A stretch of 17,965 nucleotides of DNA, from assembly GCA_902796635.1 (NCBI GenBank), contig CADBPU010000106.1, forward strand, positions 1-17,965, in the 5' to 3' direction. Within the stretch, counting starts at the first letter, position 1, and each line of letters begins with the position of its first letter. Positions 1 through 6,235 of the stretch are shown here, in pieces. This DNA is from an uncultured Eubacteriales bacterium. Its GTDB lineage: Bacteria; Bacillota; Clostridia; Christensenellales; UBA1242. Below the pieces are notes generated by a model that saw nothing but the letters and a program-made list of their open reading frames with translations, did no database searches and was not told where the DNA came from. Made by a program: the position numbers and the translations under genes.

Positions 1-507
1 AGTTTTATTATCAGTGCAAACAACAATATAAAAAGAATTCAAAATTTGGTTGAAAAATTATCAGCAAAATGCGGAACAAATATGGGCGATTTTTACGCCT
101 TTCCAAAACCAGAACAACTTGCAACACTTTCTGTTGATGACTTAAAGCAAATGGGTATGGGTTTTAGGGCAAAATATATTTACGAAACCACAAAAAAGCT
201 TCAAAATGCTAATCTCGAAGATTACAGAAACAAAAGCACAAAAGAATTGCTTGAATATCTCTCAACATTGAGTGGCGTTGGCCCAAAAGTTGCTGATTGC
301 ATTGCTCTGTTTGCTTATCACAAAATGGACTGCTTTCCTGTTGACACTTGGGTTGAAAAAATATATAACTCTTATTTTTCAAAAGAAAAAGAAACAAATA
401 GAGTAAAAATTAGAGAAAATCTTGTTTCAACTTTTGGCAATTTGAGTGGCTATGCTCAACAATATTTATTCTACTATAAAAGAGAACTTGATAGAAATGG
501 AAAATAA
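1..507 (+). CDS. 8-oxoguanine DNA glycosylase (OGG1 family), 3' part; start lies before the window
   Basis: Base-excision repair enzyme that removes 8-oxoguanine and can nick the strand by beta-elimination. The frame is open from base 1, so the real start is upstream; translation from base 1 begins with a stretch (FIISANNNI) typical of clostridial OGG proteins, which makes the in-frame TTG at 46 an unlikely start. The helix-hairpin-helix/GPD core is clear: LSGVGPKVADCIALF followed by FPVDTW. By family knowledge the Lys of PKVADC (bases 286-288) is the Schiff-base nucleophile and the Asp of PVD (343-345) the catalytic acid; both are present. The C-terminus ends with the usual YAQQYLFYYKREL-type helix. 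It converges on rpmA, with a shared terminator between them. OGG1 is preferred over endonuclease III because no iron-sulfur cysteine cluster follows the core. Confidence 0.9.
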   Translation, partial: SFIISANNNIKRIQNLVEKLSAKCGTNMGDFYAFPKPEQLATLSVDDLKQMGMGFRAKYIYETTKKLQNANLEDYRNKSTKELLEYLSTLSGVGPKVADCIALFAYHKMDCFPVDTWVEKIYNSYFSKEKETNRVKIRENLVSTFGNLSGYAQQYLFYYKRELDRNGK

Positions 508-511
508 GCAT

Positions 512-549
512 AAAAAAACACAAAGTGAAAAACTTTGTGATTTTTTTTT
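512..549. terminator. Bidirectional intrinsic terminator between the glycosylase gene and rpmA
   Basis: The 7-bp stem CACAAAG (519-525) and CTTTGTG (533-539) with a 7-base loop is flanked by seven A on the left (512-518) and nine T on the right (541-549). It can therefore end transcription from both converging sides. The T tract overlaps the rpmA stop codon. Confidence 0.85.
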
Positions 550-823
550 AGTTTTCATAAACACTAACTTTCTTTTTGCCTTTTTCAGCATATTCAAACT
601 TTACAACTCCATCAATCAAAGCAAACAAAGTATAGTCATGACCCATGCCAACATTTTTGCCTGGACGAATTGTTGTGCCACGTTGACGAACTATGATGTT
701 GCCAGCTTTTACGTGTTCGCCAGCATATTTTTTAACACCAAGACGTTTTGCGTTGCTATCTCTGCCATTGTCAGTGCTACCGCCACCTTTGTGGTGAGCA
801 AATAACTGCAATAAAATTCTCAT
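548..823 (-). CDS. rpmA: 50S ribosomal protein L27 with cleavable N-terminal extension
   Basis: Large-subunit ribosomal protein near the peptidyl-transferase centre. At 91 residues it is of normal length for a Firmicutes L27. The core is standard (GSTDNGRDSNAKRLGVKK, then IVRQRGTTIRPG). The first nine residues, MRILLQLFA, form the extension known in Firmicutes, where the protease Prp cuts after a LQ-F-FA type motif so that the mature N-terminus can reach the active site; the matching protease gene lies directly upstream. The start at 823 has a strong GGAGGA site (complement of 832-837) placed inside the 3' end of prp, only four bases separating the two genes. Third gene of the rplU-prp-rpmA operon. 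Confidence 0.97.
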   Translation of the reverse strand: MRILLQLFAHHKGGGSTDNGRDSNAKRLGVKKYAGEHVKAGNIIVRQRGTTIRPGKNVGMGHDYTLFALIDGVVKFEYAEKGKKKVSVYEN

Positions 824-827
824 TCTA

Positions 828-1157
828 TTAATCCTCCAATTTTATATATTTTGGATATTGTTCTTGCAAATTTTTTACGCCAAGCAACATTGTTTTCAAT
901 ATGACTTGGGCATTTTTGAAATCTGCACTACTCTCATCAATATCAATAATTTCAAGTTTCAAATAACCACTTTTTTTATCAACAACAAAATTATGCTTTT
1001 GATTTGTAAGTTCTTTGATACCTAAAATTGCAGATTGCGTTATGCTAGACACCCCAGCACAAACAATATCTTTGCCATATTCAGCAAATCCAGTGTGATT
1101 ACTGCACTCAACACTGATTATATCATTATTTCTTTTTTTAATCTTTATAATTGTCAT
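828..1157 (-). CDS. prp: Ribosomal-processing cysteine protease Prp (YsxB family)
   Basis: 109 residues, the family's usual length. Prp removes the N-terminal extension of L27 and is essential in Staphylococcus aureus. The diagnostic block is present: His21 in SNHTGFAEYGKDIVCAGVSS and Cys33 in DIVCAGVS correspond to the catalytic His/Cys pair of the family. Its ATG shares the A of the rplU stop (TAATG overlap at 1157-1159), so translation is probably coupled to L21. rpmA starts four bases after its stop. The conserved order rplU-prp-rpmA supports the call. Confidence 0.95.
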   Translation of the reverse strand: MTIIKIKKRNNDIISVECSNHTGFAEYGKDIVCAGVSSITQSAILGIKELTNQKHNFVVDKKSGYLKLEIIDIDESSADFKNAQVILKTMLLGVKNLQEQYPKYIKLED

Positions 1158-1462
1158 TATTTAACACTAACAATTTTTAATGTTGTGTATGGTTGACGAT
1201 GACCTTGAAGTTTTTTGATTCTCTTTTTTGCTTTGTATCTCAAAACCAAAACCTTTGGAGCTTTGCCATGATTTACAACTTCGGCAACAACTTCACTGCC
1301 ATCTACAAGTGGACTACCTGCTTTGACAGTTTCACCATCAACAAGCATCAAAACATCAAGTTTAACTTTTGAACCAACTTCTGCTTCAAGTTTTTCTACT
1401 TGAATTTGGTCGCCTTCGCTAACCTTGTATTGTTTTCCTCCTGTAAGAACAATAGCGTACAT
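1157..1462 (-). CDS. rplU: 50S ribosomal protein L21
   Basis: 101 residues, full length. It begins MYAIVLTGGKQYKV and ends with the KKLQGHRQPYTTLKI signature of L21 that contacts 23S rRNA. First gene of the operon. The start at 1462 is set by a consensus AAGGAGGA site (complement of 1469-1476). Transcription comes from the promoter at 1599-1627 through a leader of about 130 bases that resembles the Firmicutes L21 leader, so autoregulation by L21 is likely. Confidence 0.98.
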   Translation of the reverse strand: MYAIVLTGGKQYKVSEGDQIQVEKLEAEVGSKVKLDVLMLVDGETVKAGSPLVDGSEVVAEVVNHGKAPKVLVLRYKAKKRIKKLQGHRQPYTTLKIVSVK

Positions 1463-1597
1463 TTCATTTCCTCCTTATAGCATAACTCACTGGAATAACC
1501 TAGGTGATTATAAATTTTATTAGATAAAATTCAAAAATACTTTAATCTTATTATCAAAATGCTAGACAATAAAAAACCCGCCCCAAGTGGACGAGTA
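1463..1597 (-). promoter_or_regulatory. L21 leader-like cis-regulatory RNA
   Basis: The transcript from the promoter at 1599-1627 should start near 1592 and then run about 130 bases before rplU. It opens with a GC-rich block (TCCACTTGGGGCGGG, complement of about 1579-1593) that stands out sharply in AT-rich surroundings. A second conserved-looking block, CACCTAGGTTATTCCAGTGA, lies close to the Shine-Dalgarno site (complement of about 1487-1506). Size, position and G-rich start match what I recall of the Rfam L21 leader; I could not fold it or run a covariance search. Confidence 0.7.
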
Positions 1598-1598
1598 T

Positions 1599-1627
1599 AA
1601 TTTAGCATATATTTTTTGTGTTGTCAA
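1599..1627 (-). promoter_or_regulatory. Vegetative promoter of rplU-prp-rpmA
   Basis: On the minus strand TTGACA (1622-1627) is followed after 17 bases by TAAATT (1599-1604), with a TG one base upstream of the -10 box (extended -10). The predicted start near 1592 falls at the first base of the leader RNA. Confidence 0.85.
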
Positions 1628-1699
1628 GTATAAAATATTATTTTATAAGTGTTTATTTATATAAATTTACAAATTATAATTTTGATTTATTTTATATGG

Positions 1700-3178
1700 T
1701 TATTTTTCTCTAAAATTTTCAAAGACATCTTGATATTTTTTCTTTTGAGTATTTACATGGTTTCTGTTTTTGTCTTCATCTTCATGAAGCCATCTAGGCA
1801 AAGAATACAATTTTTTTGGTTCATCTAGCAAATTTAATGGAGCAAACTCAGTTTTTTCATCAAAATTTTCTGGCAATTTTCCATATTTCAAAGTTGAAAG
1901 AAATGTAGCTTTAATAAGGCTTAGTTTTTCTTCATCTTCTTTTATACAATTCTCCAATCTTTCATATTCTTCATTTAATAACTGTTTCTTTTGTCCATAT
2001 TTATTATAAAATTCTTCATAAGTTGAAAAATCATTATTGAATTTTTTTATAAGTTCGTCTATTTGTTCTCTTGTGTCTTTTTGACTATACAATAGTGCTT
2101 CTTTTTCACTCTCATAAAAATTTTTTAGAATAATAAGTTTTAATAAATTTTCGCTTTGACCATGCAAAATTATTTCCTCATTTGTTAAAAGTCCAGGAGA
2201 ATCTACAAAACGTTTATGTTTGTCTTTGCCACGTTTTTCTGTATCTTCAAACAACATTTCTTGTTTAATATTATTGAAACCTGCATTTATTCTATTATCA
2301 ATCAATCTGTTTTTGCCAAACTTTTCTTGATTTAATCTTTTGATTTTATTTATTGTTTTAAGTCCCATAAGTTCTGCCGCTTTTTCAGATTGACAAATTC
2401 TATACAACGCATACTCTGTTGCACTATCCAATTTATATTCTAGTGTTAAACCAAGAAATCCAATAACGCCCAATTCTGTTTGTGACAAAGTGTAAAAATC
2501 AACAGGATTAGTGAAATTATAATTTTTTATGTAATTATGTTGTCTTGCGTGCATCAATTCATGTGCCAAAATTAATGGCATTTCAAAATATGCTAATGGT
2601 TTTGAAAGGTAATCAAGATTGATAAATAATTTGTTTCTTACATTATCATAAAGCCCTTTTGTATATTCAAGGTCTCTTTCAATTACAATATCTACATCAT
2701 CATAATTTGGAACAAAAAAATCTAATTGTCTTATTCCCAAATGATATTTTTCATTTATTACTTCAAACATCCATTCAAGTGCTTTGATTTTGTCTGCATC
2801 GTTCAAATTTTTCCATATTGGTTCGTAAAAAGCATTCCAAAAATTTGCTTTTGTGATGCGTTCTATATGTTCAGTCCTTACTGGCATATCTTTTTTGAAC
2901 TTTGTTGTAATATAAACTCCGGCAATTTCAGTTATTTTGTCAAGTCCCATAACTTTTCTAAAATCTTCTTGCGCTTGGTTTACATCAAAAATTTGAAAGT
3001 CGTTATCTTTCAAAACTTTGCCAACATAAGTATTTTCTTCCCAAAATTTACCGTATTCACGTTGTTCTTGCAAAAATTCTTTTTTCCTTTTCTCATGCTT
3101 TATTTGGTCTTTATTTTTATCGTAATCCTTCAATCTTTCAAGCATTTCATCTTTTTCTTCGCTCTTCTTAAAATTCAT
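1700..3178 (-). CDS. Uncharacterised cytoplasmic HExxH zinc metallopeptidase
   Basis: 492 residues that I do not recognise as a named family. The clear motif is LILAHELMHARQH with HELMH at residues 206-210, a gluzincin-type zinc site (His206, Glu207, His210). A helix about 45 residues later, DSATEYALYR, offers Glu255 (or Asp251) as the third ligand. There is no signal peptide or membrane segment, so it should act in the cytoplasm. The N-terminal 45 residues and the region from about 340 to 425 are highly charged and look coiled-coil. It stands alone, with its own near-perfect promoter whose -10 box ends 7 bases before the A of the ATG, and no Shine-Dalgarno site; the next in-frame Met (residue 12) lacks a good site too. 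Substrate unknown. Neighbouring accessory genes leave defence, regulation or housekeeping proteolysis all possible. Confidence 0.75.
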   Translation of the reverse strand: MNFKKSEEKDEMLERLKDYDKNKDQIKHEKRKKEFLQEQREYGKFWEENTYVGKVLKDNDFQIFDVNQAQEDFRKVMGLDKITEIAGVYITTKFKKDMPVRTEHIERITKANFWNAFYEPIWKNLNDADKIKALEWMFEVINEKYHLGIRQLDFFVPNYDDVDIVIERDLEYTKGLYDNVRNKLFINLDYLSKPLAYFEMPLILAHELMHARQHNYIKNYNFTNPVDFYTLSQTELGVIGFLGLTLEYKLDSATEYALYRICQSEKAAELMGLKTINKIKRLNQEKFGKNRLIDNRINAGFNNIKQEMLFEDTEKRGKDKHKRFVDSPGLLTNEEIILHGQSENLLKLIILKNFYESEKEALLYSQKDTREQIDELIKKFNNDFSTYEEFYNKYGQKKQLLNEEYERLENCIKEDEEKLSLIKATFLSTLKYGKLPENFDEKTEFAPLNLLDEPKKLYSLPRWLHEDEDKNRNHVNTQKKKYQDVFENFREK

Positions 3179-3184
3179 ATTATT

Positions 3185-3212
3185 ATTATATCAAATAAAA
3201 TTAAAATGTCAA
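3185..3212 (-). promoter_or_regulatory. Strong promoter predicted to give a leaderless mRNA for the metallopeptidase
   Basis: Perfect TTGACA (3207-3212) and TATAAT (3185-3190) boxes are separated by 16 bases on the minus strand. The -10 box ends at 3185 and the ATG begins at 3178, so the usual start site falls on or next to the A of the ATG. No ribosome binding site is visible. Confidence 0.8.
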
Positions 3213-3276
3213 TATGCATTTTTCATCAATTATTCAATAAACATCAGTAAGCATTTTAGTTTTGATCATGAAAAAT

Positions 3277-4554
3277 TCATACTCGACTTGCACTTGGCAA
3301 AAGTGTTGACATATCTGCAATAGTTCGATTTAGATAATACTTTGCCAAAAAGTTGTCTGCATCTTTTTTTACACAAAAAGAAAAAAATTGTTTTGCTTTA
3401 TCTAATGTCCCTTTTTCATAAAATCTAACACCACTTTCAAATTCATCAAGATATTTCACAAGCAAATTTTTTCTTGCATCAGCATAAGCATCAATACTTT
3501 CAAAGATAGGAATTTTGCTGGTTAAATCATCAAATTCTATTGTACCTACGTATCTAAATGCATGTGGGTTTTTTACATTTGACATAAAATTTTTTGTCAT
3601 CAAAACCCTTGTTGAAAATATTTTGTTAAGGTTCTCAATTCTATTGCATAAATTTACGACATCACTCACAACAGTGAACTGTTTTTGTTTTTTATTGCCA
3701 ACAATACCCACAACACACATACCTGAATTGAGAGAAATACCATAATTTATTGTTTCTTTGCCAATACTAACAAGATTTTTATAATCAAGTTGTTTTGCTA
3801 TTTCTATGCCGGCATTTAGGCAATCATCTTCACTATCAAAAATAGCCAATATTCCATCGCCCAAAAATTTATCAATAAACCCATTATTATTTTTTACATT
3901 TTCACACACGAGTTCAGTAAATTCTTTTATCAAATTAAAGTTATCTTTAAGAGAAAGTGTTTCACTTGAAAAATAACTATTTCTCAAATCACAAAATAAT
4001 GTGCATAATTTCACTTGCACACTATCACCTAGTTCCAAATCATCAATCTTTGTTTTTCCAAAGTATTTCAAATAGTGTTTTGAAATAAATTTTTGATATT
4101 CGTAATCTTTTTTGTTTAATTTTTTATCATTTTCTCTATAAACTTTTTGTACTCCTTCCAAATTTTTTGCAATGTTGTCAAATTCAATAGCACCTTCAAA
4201 ATCAATATTCAAGTTTTTTCTGCCTTTGGCAAGAAGTTCTGTACTCTCTTCAATCTTTTTTAATGGCCTTAAAGTTAAAATAAGCATAATCATAAGTAGA
4301 ACACAATATGCTAAAAAAATCAAAGCAAATATGACGTATGTCAAATTATTGGTCGTTTTTATGTTATAAGCATAAAAAATTGTGCCGACATAAAAGATTG
4401 CAGAAAGCAAGACAACATACATAAAAATTCTTGTATCCATGTATGATTTTTTCAAGACTTTTTTGTTATAACTAGAAAATGCAAGCAAAATCATTATGAG
4501 AGAAAACGCCAAAACAATAATGGAATAAGCAACGATATAAAAATCAAAATTCAT
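3277..4554 (-). CDS. Membrane-anchored class III nucleotide cyclase with HAMP and C-terminal TPR-like segment
   Basis: 425 residues. Three membrane segments (about 5-27, 42-63, 71-95) lead into a HAMP-like linker beginning RPLKKIEES (96-138). The cyclase homology domain (about 180-350) keeps all catalytic positions: metal-binding Asp189 in FCDLR and Asp233 in LGDG, and the Asn301/Arg305 pair in VNLCNRIE. The base-specificity positions are Lys229 (KFLGD) and Thr294 (FTVVSD), the Lys-Thr pattern of class IIIb adenylate cyclases, so ATP to cAMP is the best guess. Residues 365-411 look like one TPR-type hairpin. It starts at 4554 behind an AGGTGA site and stops with TGA. It is divergent from the helical gene at 4682 and ends about 65 bases before the metallopeptidase promoter. 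A DUF5706-like gene 1.1 kb away raises the option of a Pycsar-like signalling pair. Confidence 0.88.
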   Translation of the reverse strand: MNFDFYIVAYSIIVLAFSLIMILLAFSSYNKKVLKKSYMDTRIFMYVVLLSAIFYVGTIFYAYNIKTTNNLTYVIFALIFLAYCVLLMIMLILTLRPLKKIEESTELLAKGRKNLNIDFEGAIEFDNIAKNLEGVQKVYRENDKKLNKKDYEYQKFISKHYLKYFGKTKIDDLELGDSVQVKLCTLFCDLRNSYFSSETLSLKDNFNLIKEFTELVCENVKNNNGFIDKFLGDGILAIFDSEDDCLNAGIEIAKQLDYKNLVSIGKETINYGISLNSGMCVVGIVGNKKQKQFTVVSDVVNLCNRIENLNKIFSTRVLMTKNFMSNVKNPHAFRYVGTIEFDDLTSKIPIFESIDAYADARKNLLVKYLDEFESGVRFYEKGTLDKAKQFFSFCVKKDADNFLAKYYLNRTIADMSTLLPSASRV

Positions 4555-4681
4555 AAATCACCTAAATTTTCAAATAAAATCAATTAAAATATTAAAATTT
4601 TTTCCAATTTTTTATGAAGATATACAAATTTTGAGAATATATTAAAAAAAATATAACAAAATAAGCACGAGGAGAAAAAAT

Positions 4682-5143
4682 ATGAATAATGAAAATAGTG
4701 AAAAATTATTAAACGCAATTGGCAAAAATTTGAGCATGGCAGTGCAAAGTTTGGAAATCATATTGCCAGAAATTGAAGATCAGGAATTTAAGGAATACAT
4801 CAGCAAATTGCTTGATGACTACAATATTGTGATGACAGAAACACAAATGATTGCACATGCAAATGACATCAATTTGAAAATGACAAATCCAATAGAAAAG
4901 GCAGAACTTTGGACAAGCATAAAACTAAAAATGCTTATGAAAAAGAATACTCGTCAACTTGCAACAATGATTTTTATTGGCACAAATATGGGTATACCAG
5001 ACCTTGTGATTGCAATTTGTGATTTTGGCGATGCAAGCAAAGAAGTTTTGACACTTGCAAAAAAATTAAAAGAAATAGAAGAAAAAAGTGATGAAAAACT
5101 AAAATATTTTTTGTGTAAAAATGATGTTTATGAAAAACAATAA
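4682..5143 (+). CDS. Hypothetical small all-helical protein
   Basis: 153 residues, not assignable to a family I know. It appears entirely alpha-helical, with long amphipathic helices at about 4-25, 33-62, 70-95 and 120-145 that could form a four-helix bundle, and a more hydrophobic middle (TMIFIGTNMGIPDLVIAICDFG) too broken to be a convincing membrane span. No signal peptide and no clear metal-binding motif. Start at 4682 is supported by GAGGAG (4669-4674). A possible weak promoter is TTGAGA (4631-4636), 15 bases, TATAAC (4652-4657). It diverges from the cyclase gene and shares its 127-base intergenic region, so the two could be co-regulated. Confidence 0.65.
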   Translation: MNNENSEKLLNAIGKNLSMAVQSLEIILPEIEDQEFKEYISKLLDDYNIVMTETQMIAHANDINLKMTNPIEKAELWTSIKLKMLMKKNTRQLATMIFIGTNMGIPDLVIAICDFGDASKEVLTLAKKLKEIEEKSDEKLKYFLCKNDVYEKQ

Positions 5144-5173
5144 GATTTGTATCTCAAATTACAAGTCTTTCTT
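5142..5173 (+). terminator. Probable intrinsic terminator of the helical-protein gene
   Basis: A 10-bp stem with one G-U pair, AAGATTTGTA (5142-5151) with TACAAGTCTT (5160-5169), has an 8-base loop and is followed by a short, imperfect T tract. It starts within the stop codon of the gene. Confidence 0.5.
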
Positions 5174-5187
5174 AAAATGTTGCATAT

Positions 5188-5676
5188 TTATACATTATAG
5201 TGCATATTTATAATTAATTTTTGATATTTAATTCCATAAAAAACTTTTTTATTTTTCAAAAACCAAAACCTGTTTACGTTTTCAAAAACAATACTTTTCA
5301 GCAACTCAAAAACTTGTTTTTTGAGTTCGCTTTTTTTGTTTTCAAAAATGTCTTTTCCAATATCTTTAAGCACAGCGCAATCAAAATATTGACCTTCTAG
5401 TGGAGCATAAAATCCAAAGTCGTATAATGGTAAAATATTTTCATCACCAGAATAAGAAAACACAATATCATTTTGTGAAAAGTCAAGCACGAAATATATA
5501 TATGCCACTTCAAATGGCATTGGTTCATCTTCTTGAATCCCGTTAAGCCAATTAACAAAATCTTTGGAAATTTGCAATTTTTGACTATTTTTTATTAATT
5601 TTATAGTATTTTTTATGCTTTTTTTGTAATTATTTTTATTTTTACTGGGTTTATATTTGTTTTTATTGACCGTCAT
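5188..5676 (-). CDS. Hypothetical protein coupled to the DUF5706-like membrane protein
   Basis: 162 residues, no family recognised. The first 33 residues are almost only Lys, Asn, Ser and Tyr (a basic, probably unstructured tail). The rest looks like a compact alpha/beta domain with strands around 54-65, 70-75 and 96-104 and a C-terminal part rich in aromatic and Lys residues (NRFWFLKNKKVFYGIKYQK). No membrane span or signal peptide. Its ATG overlaps the stop of the upstream membrane-protein gene by four bases (ATGA, 5673-5676), with a GGAG site (complement of 5684-5687) inside that gene, so the two proteins are probably made together and may interact. As partner of a putative pore-type effector it could be a sensor, regulator or inhibitor; this is inference. 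Confidence 0.65.
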   Translation of the reverse strand: MTVNKNKYKPSKNKNNYKKSIKNTIKLIKNSQKLQISKDFVNWLNGIQEDEPMPFEVAYIYFVLDFSQNDIVFSYSGDENILPLYDFGFYAPLEGQYFDCAVLKDIGKDIFENKKSELKKQVFELLKSIVFENVNRFWFLKNKKVFYGIKYQKLIINMHYNV

Positions 5677-6182
5677 AAAAGTACTCCATTAAGCAAAAAT
5701 GCAACAAGACATGACAAAATACTAAGCACACAAAACAAAGTGCTTTTGTTAAATAACTCAAATTTTCTTTTGACAATTTTACTATTTGCAATTATTGTAC
5801 TTGATAGGTCAATTTCAAAATTATCAATTTTATAATTATTTGGATAACCATAGTACTTTATAATATTTTTTAATAATTCTTCGCTTCTCATATTTGCAAG
5901 ATTTTGAAAATATAAAAGGTTGCTATCACTATATTTTTTTGCCTTGAATTTAACATTTATATTCCTTGCATGAAGTGCAAAAAAACTTATAATTATACTA
6001 AAACCTGCAAAGAACAAAACTGCATAGTCAAGATATCTCACAAGCAATTTTTCGCTTGCAGTAAACCCAAGGGCAAGAGCAATCACTCCACCATTAAGTG
6101 CTATTATTATTGAATGTTTTGTCTCTGCAATTTTCAAATTTTCCATAACATATTGCAAAATGTATTTTAGTGTCTGTTTCAT
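5673..6182 (-). CDS. Pycsar-effector-like (DUF5706 type) membrane protein
   Basis: 169 residues. The N-terminal signature ENLKIAETKHSIIIALNGG (residues 14-32) matches the A-D/E-x-K ... LNG pattern I know from DUF5706 / Pycsar TM effectors, and the later YFQNLANMRSEELLKNI and SKIVKRKFELFNKS blocks also fit that family. Membrane segments: about 23-40, 52-71 and 146-167, with a soluble stretch between. Family members characterised in Pycsar systems bind cUMP or cCMP and damage the inner membrane during phage infection. Here the next gene is a 4-base-overlapping unknown, while the nearest cyclase (3277-4554) is not in the operon. The start at 6182 has an odd context: the only SD-like AAGG is 13 bases upstream and lies inside the spoIVFB terminator stem. 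Assignment is from pattern memory, without a profile search. Confidence 0.72.
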   Translation of the reverse strand: MKQTLKYILQYVMENLKIAETKHSIIIALNGGVIALALGFTASEKLLVRYLDYAVLFFAGFSIIISFFALHARNINVKFKAKKYSDSNLLYFQNLANMRSEELLKNIIKYYGYPNNYKIDNFEIDLSSTIIANSKIVKRKFELFNKSTLFCVLSILSCLVAFLLNGVLL

Positions 6183-6224
6183 AAAAAAATTGTTGCCTTA
6201 AATTTGTTTATTTAGACAACAATT
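6183..6224 (-). terminator. Intrinsic terminator of the spoIVF operon, abutting the next start codon
   Basis: On the minus strand AATTGTTG (6217-6224) pairs with CAACAATT (6188-6195), followed by a run of seven T (complement of 6183-6189). The run ends exactly at the ATG of the DUF5706-like gene (6182), and the only AAGG upstream of that ATG (complement of 6196-6199) is in or next to the stem. Confidence 0.75.
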
Positions 6225-6235
6225 AATATTTTGTT

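Noticed and set aside
446..805. Plus-strand open frame of 119 codons across the glycosylase end and rpmA
   Set aside because: It runs through the bidirectional terminator and antisense to the highly conserved rpmA.
2726..3250. Plus-strand open frame of 174 codons, rich in Phe, Ile and Tyr
   Set aside because: It is antisense to the Lys/Glu-rich N-terminal half of the metallopeptidase, which explains the Phe-rich composition; no ribosome site.
3277..4554. Confident naming of the cyclase as a Pycsar pyrimidine cyclase (PycC)
   Set aside because: The Lys229/Thr294 specificity pair matches class IIIb adenylate cyclases and the gene is not in an operon with the effector-like gene.
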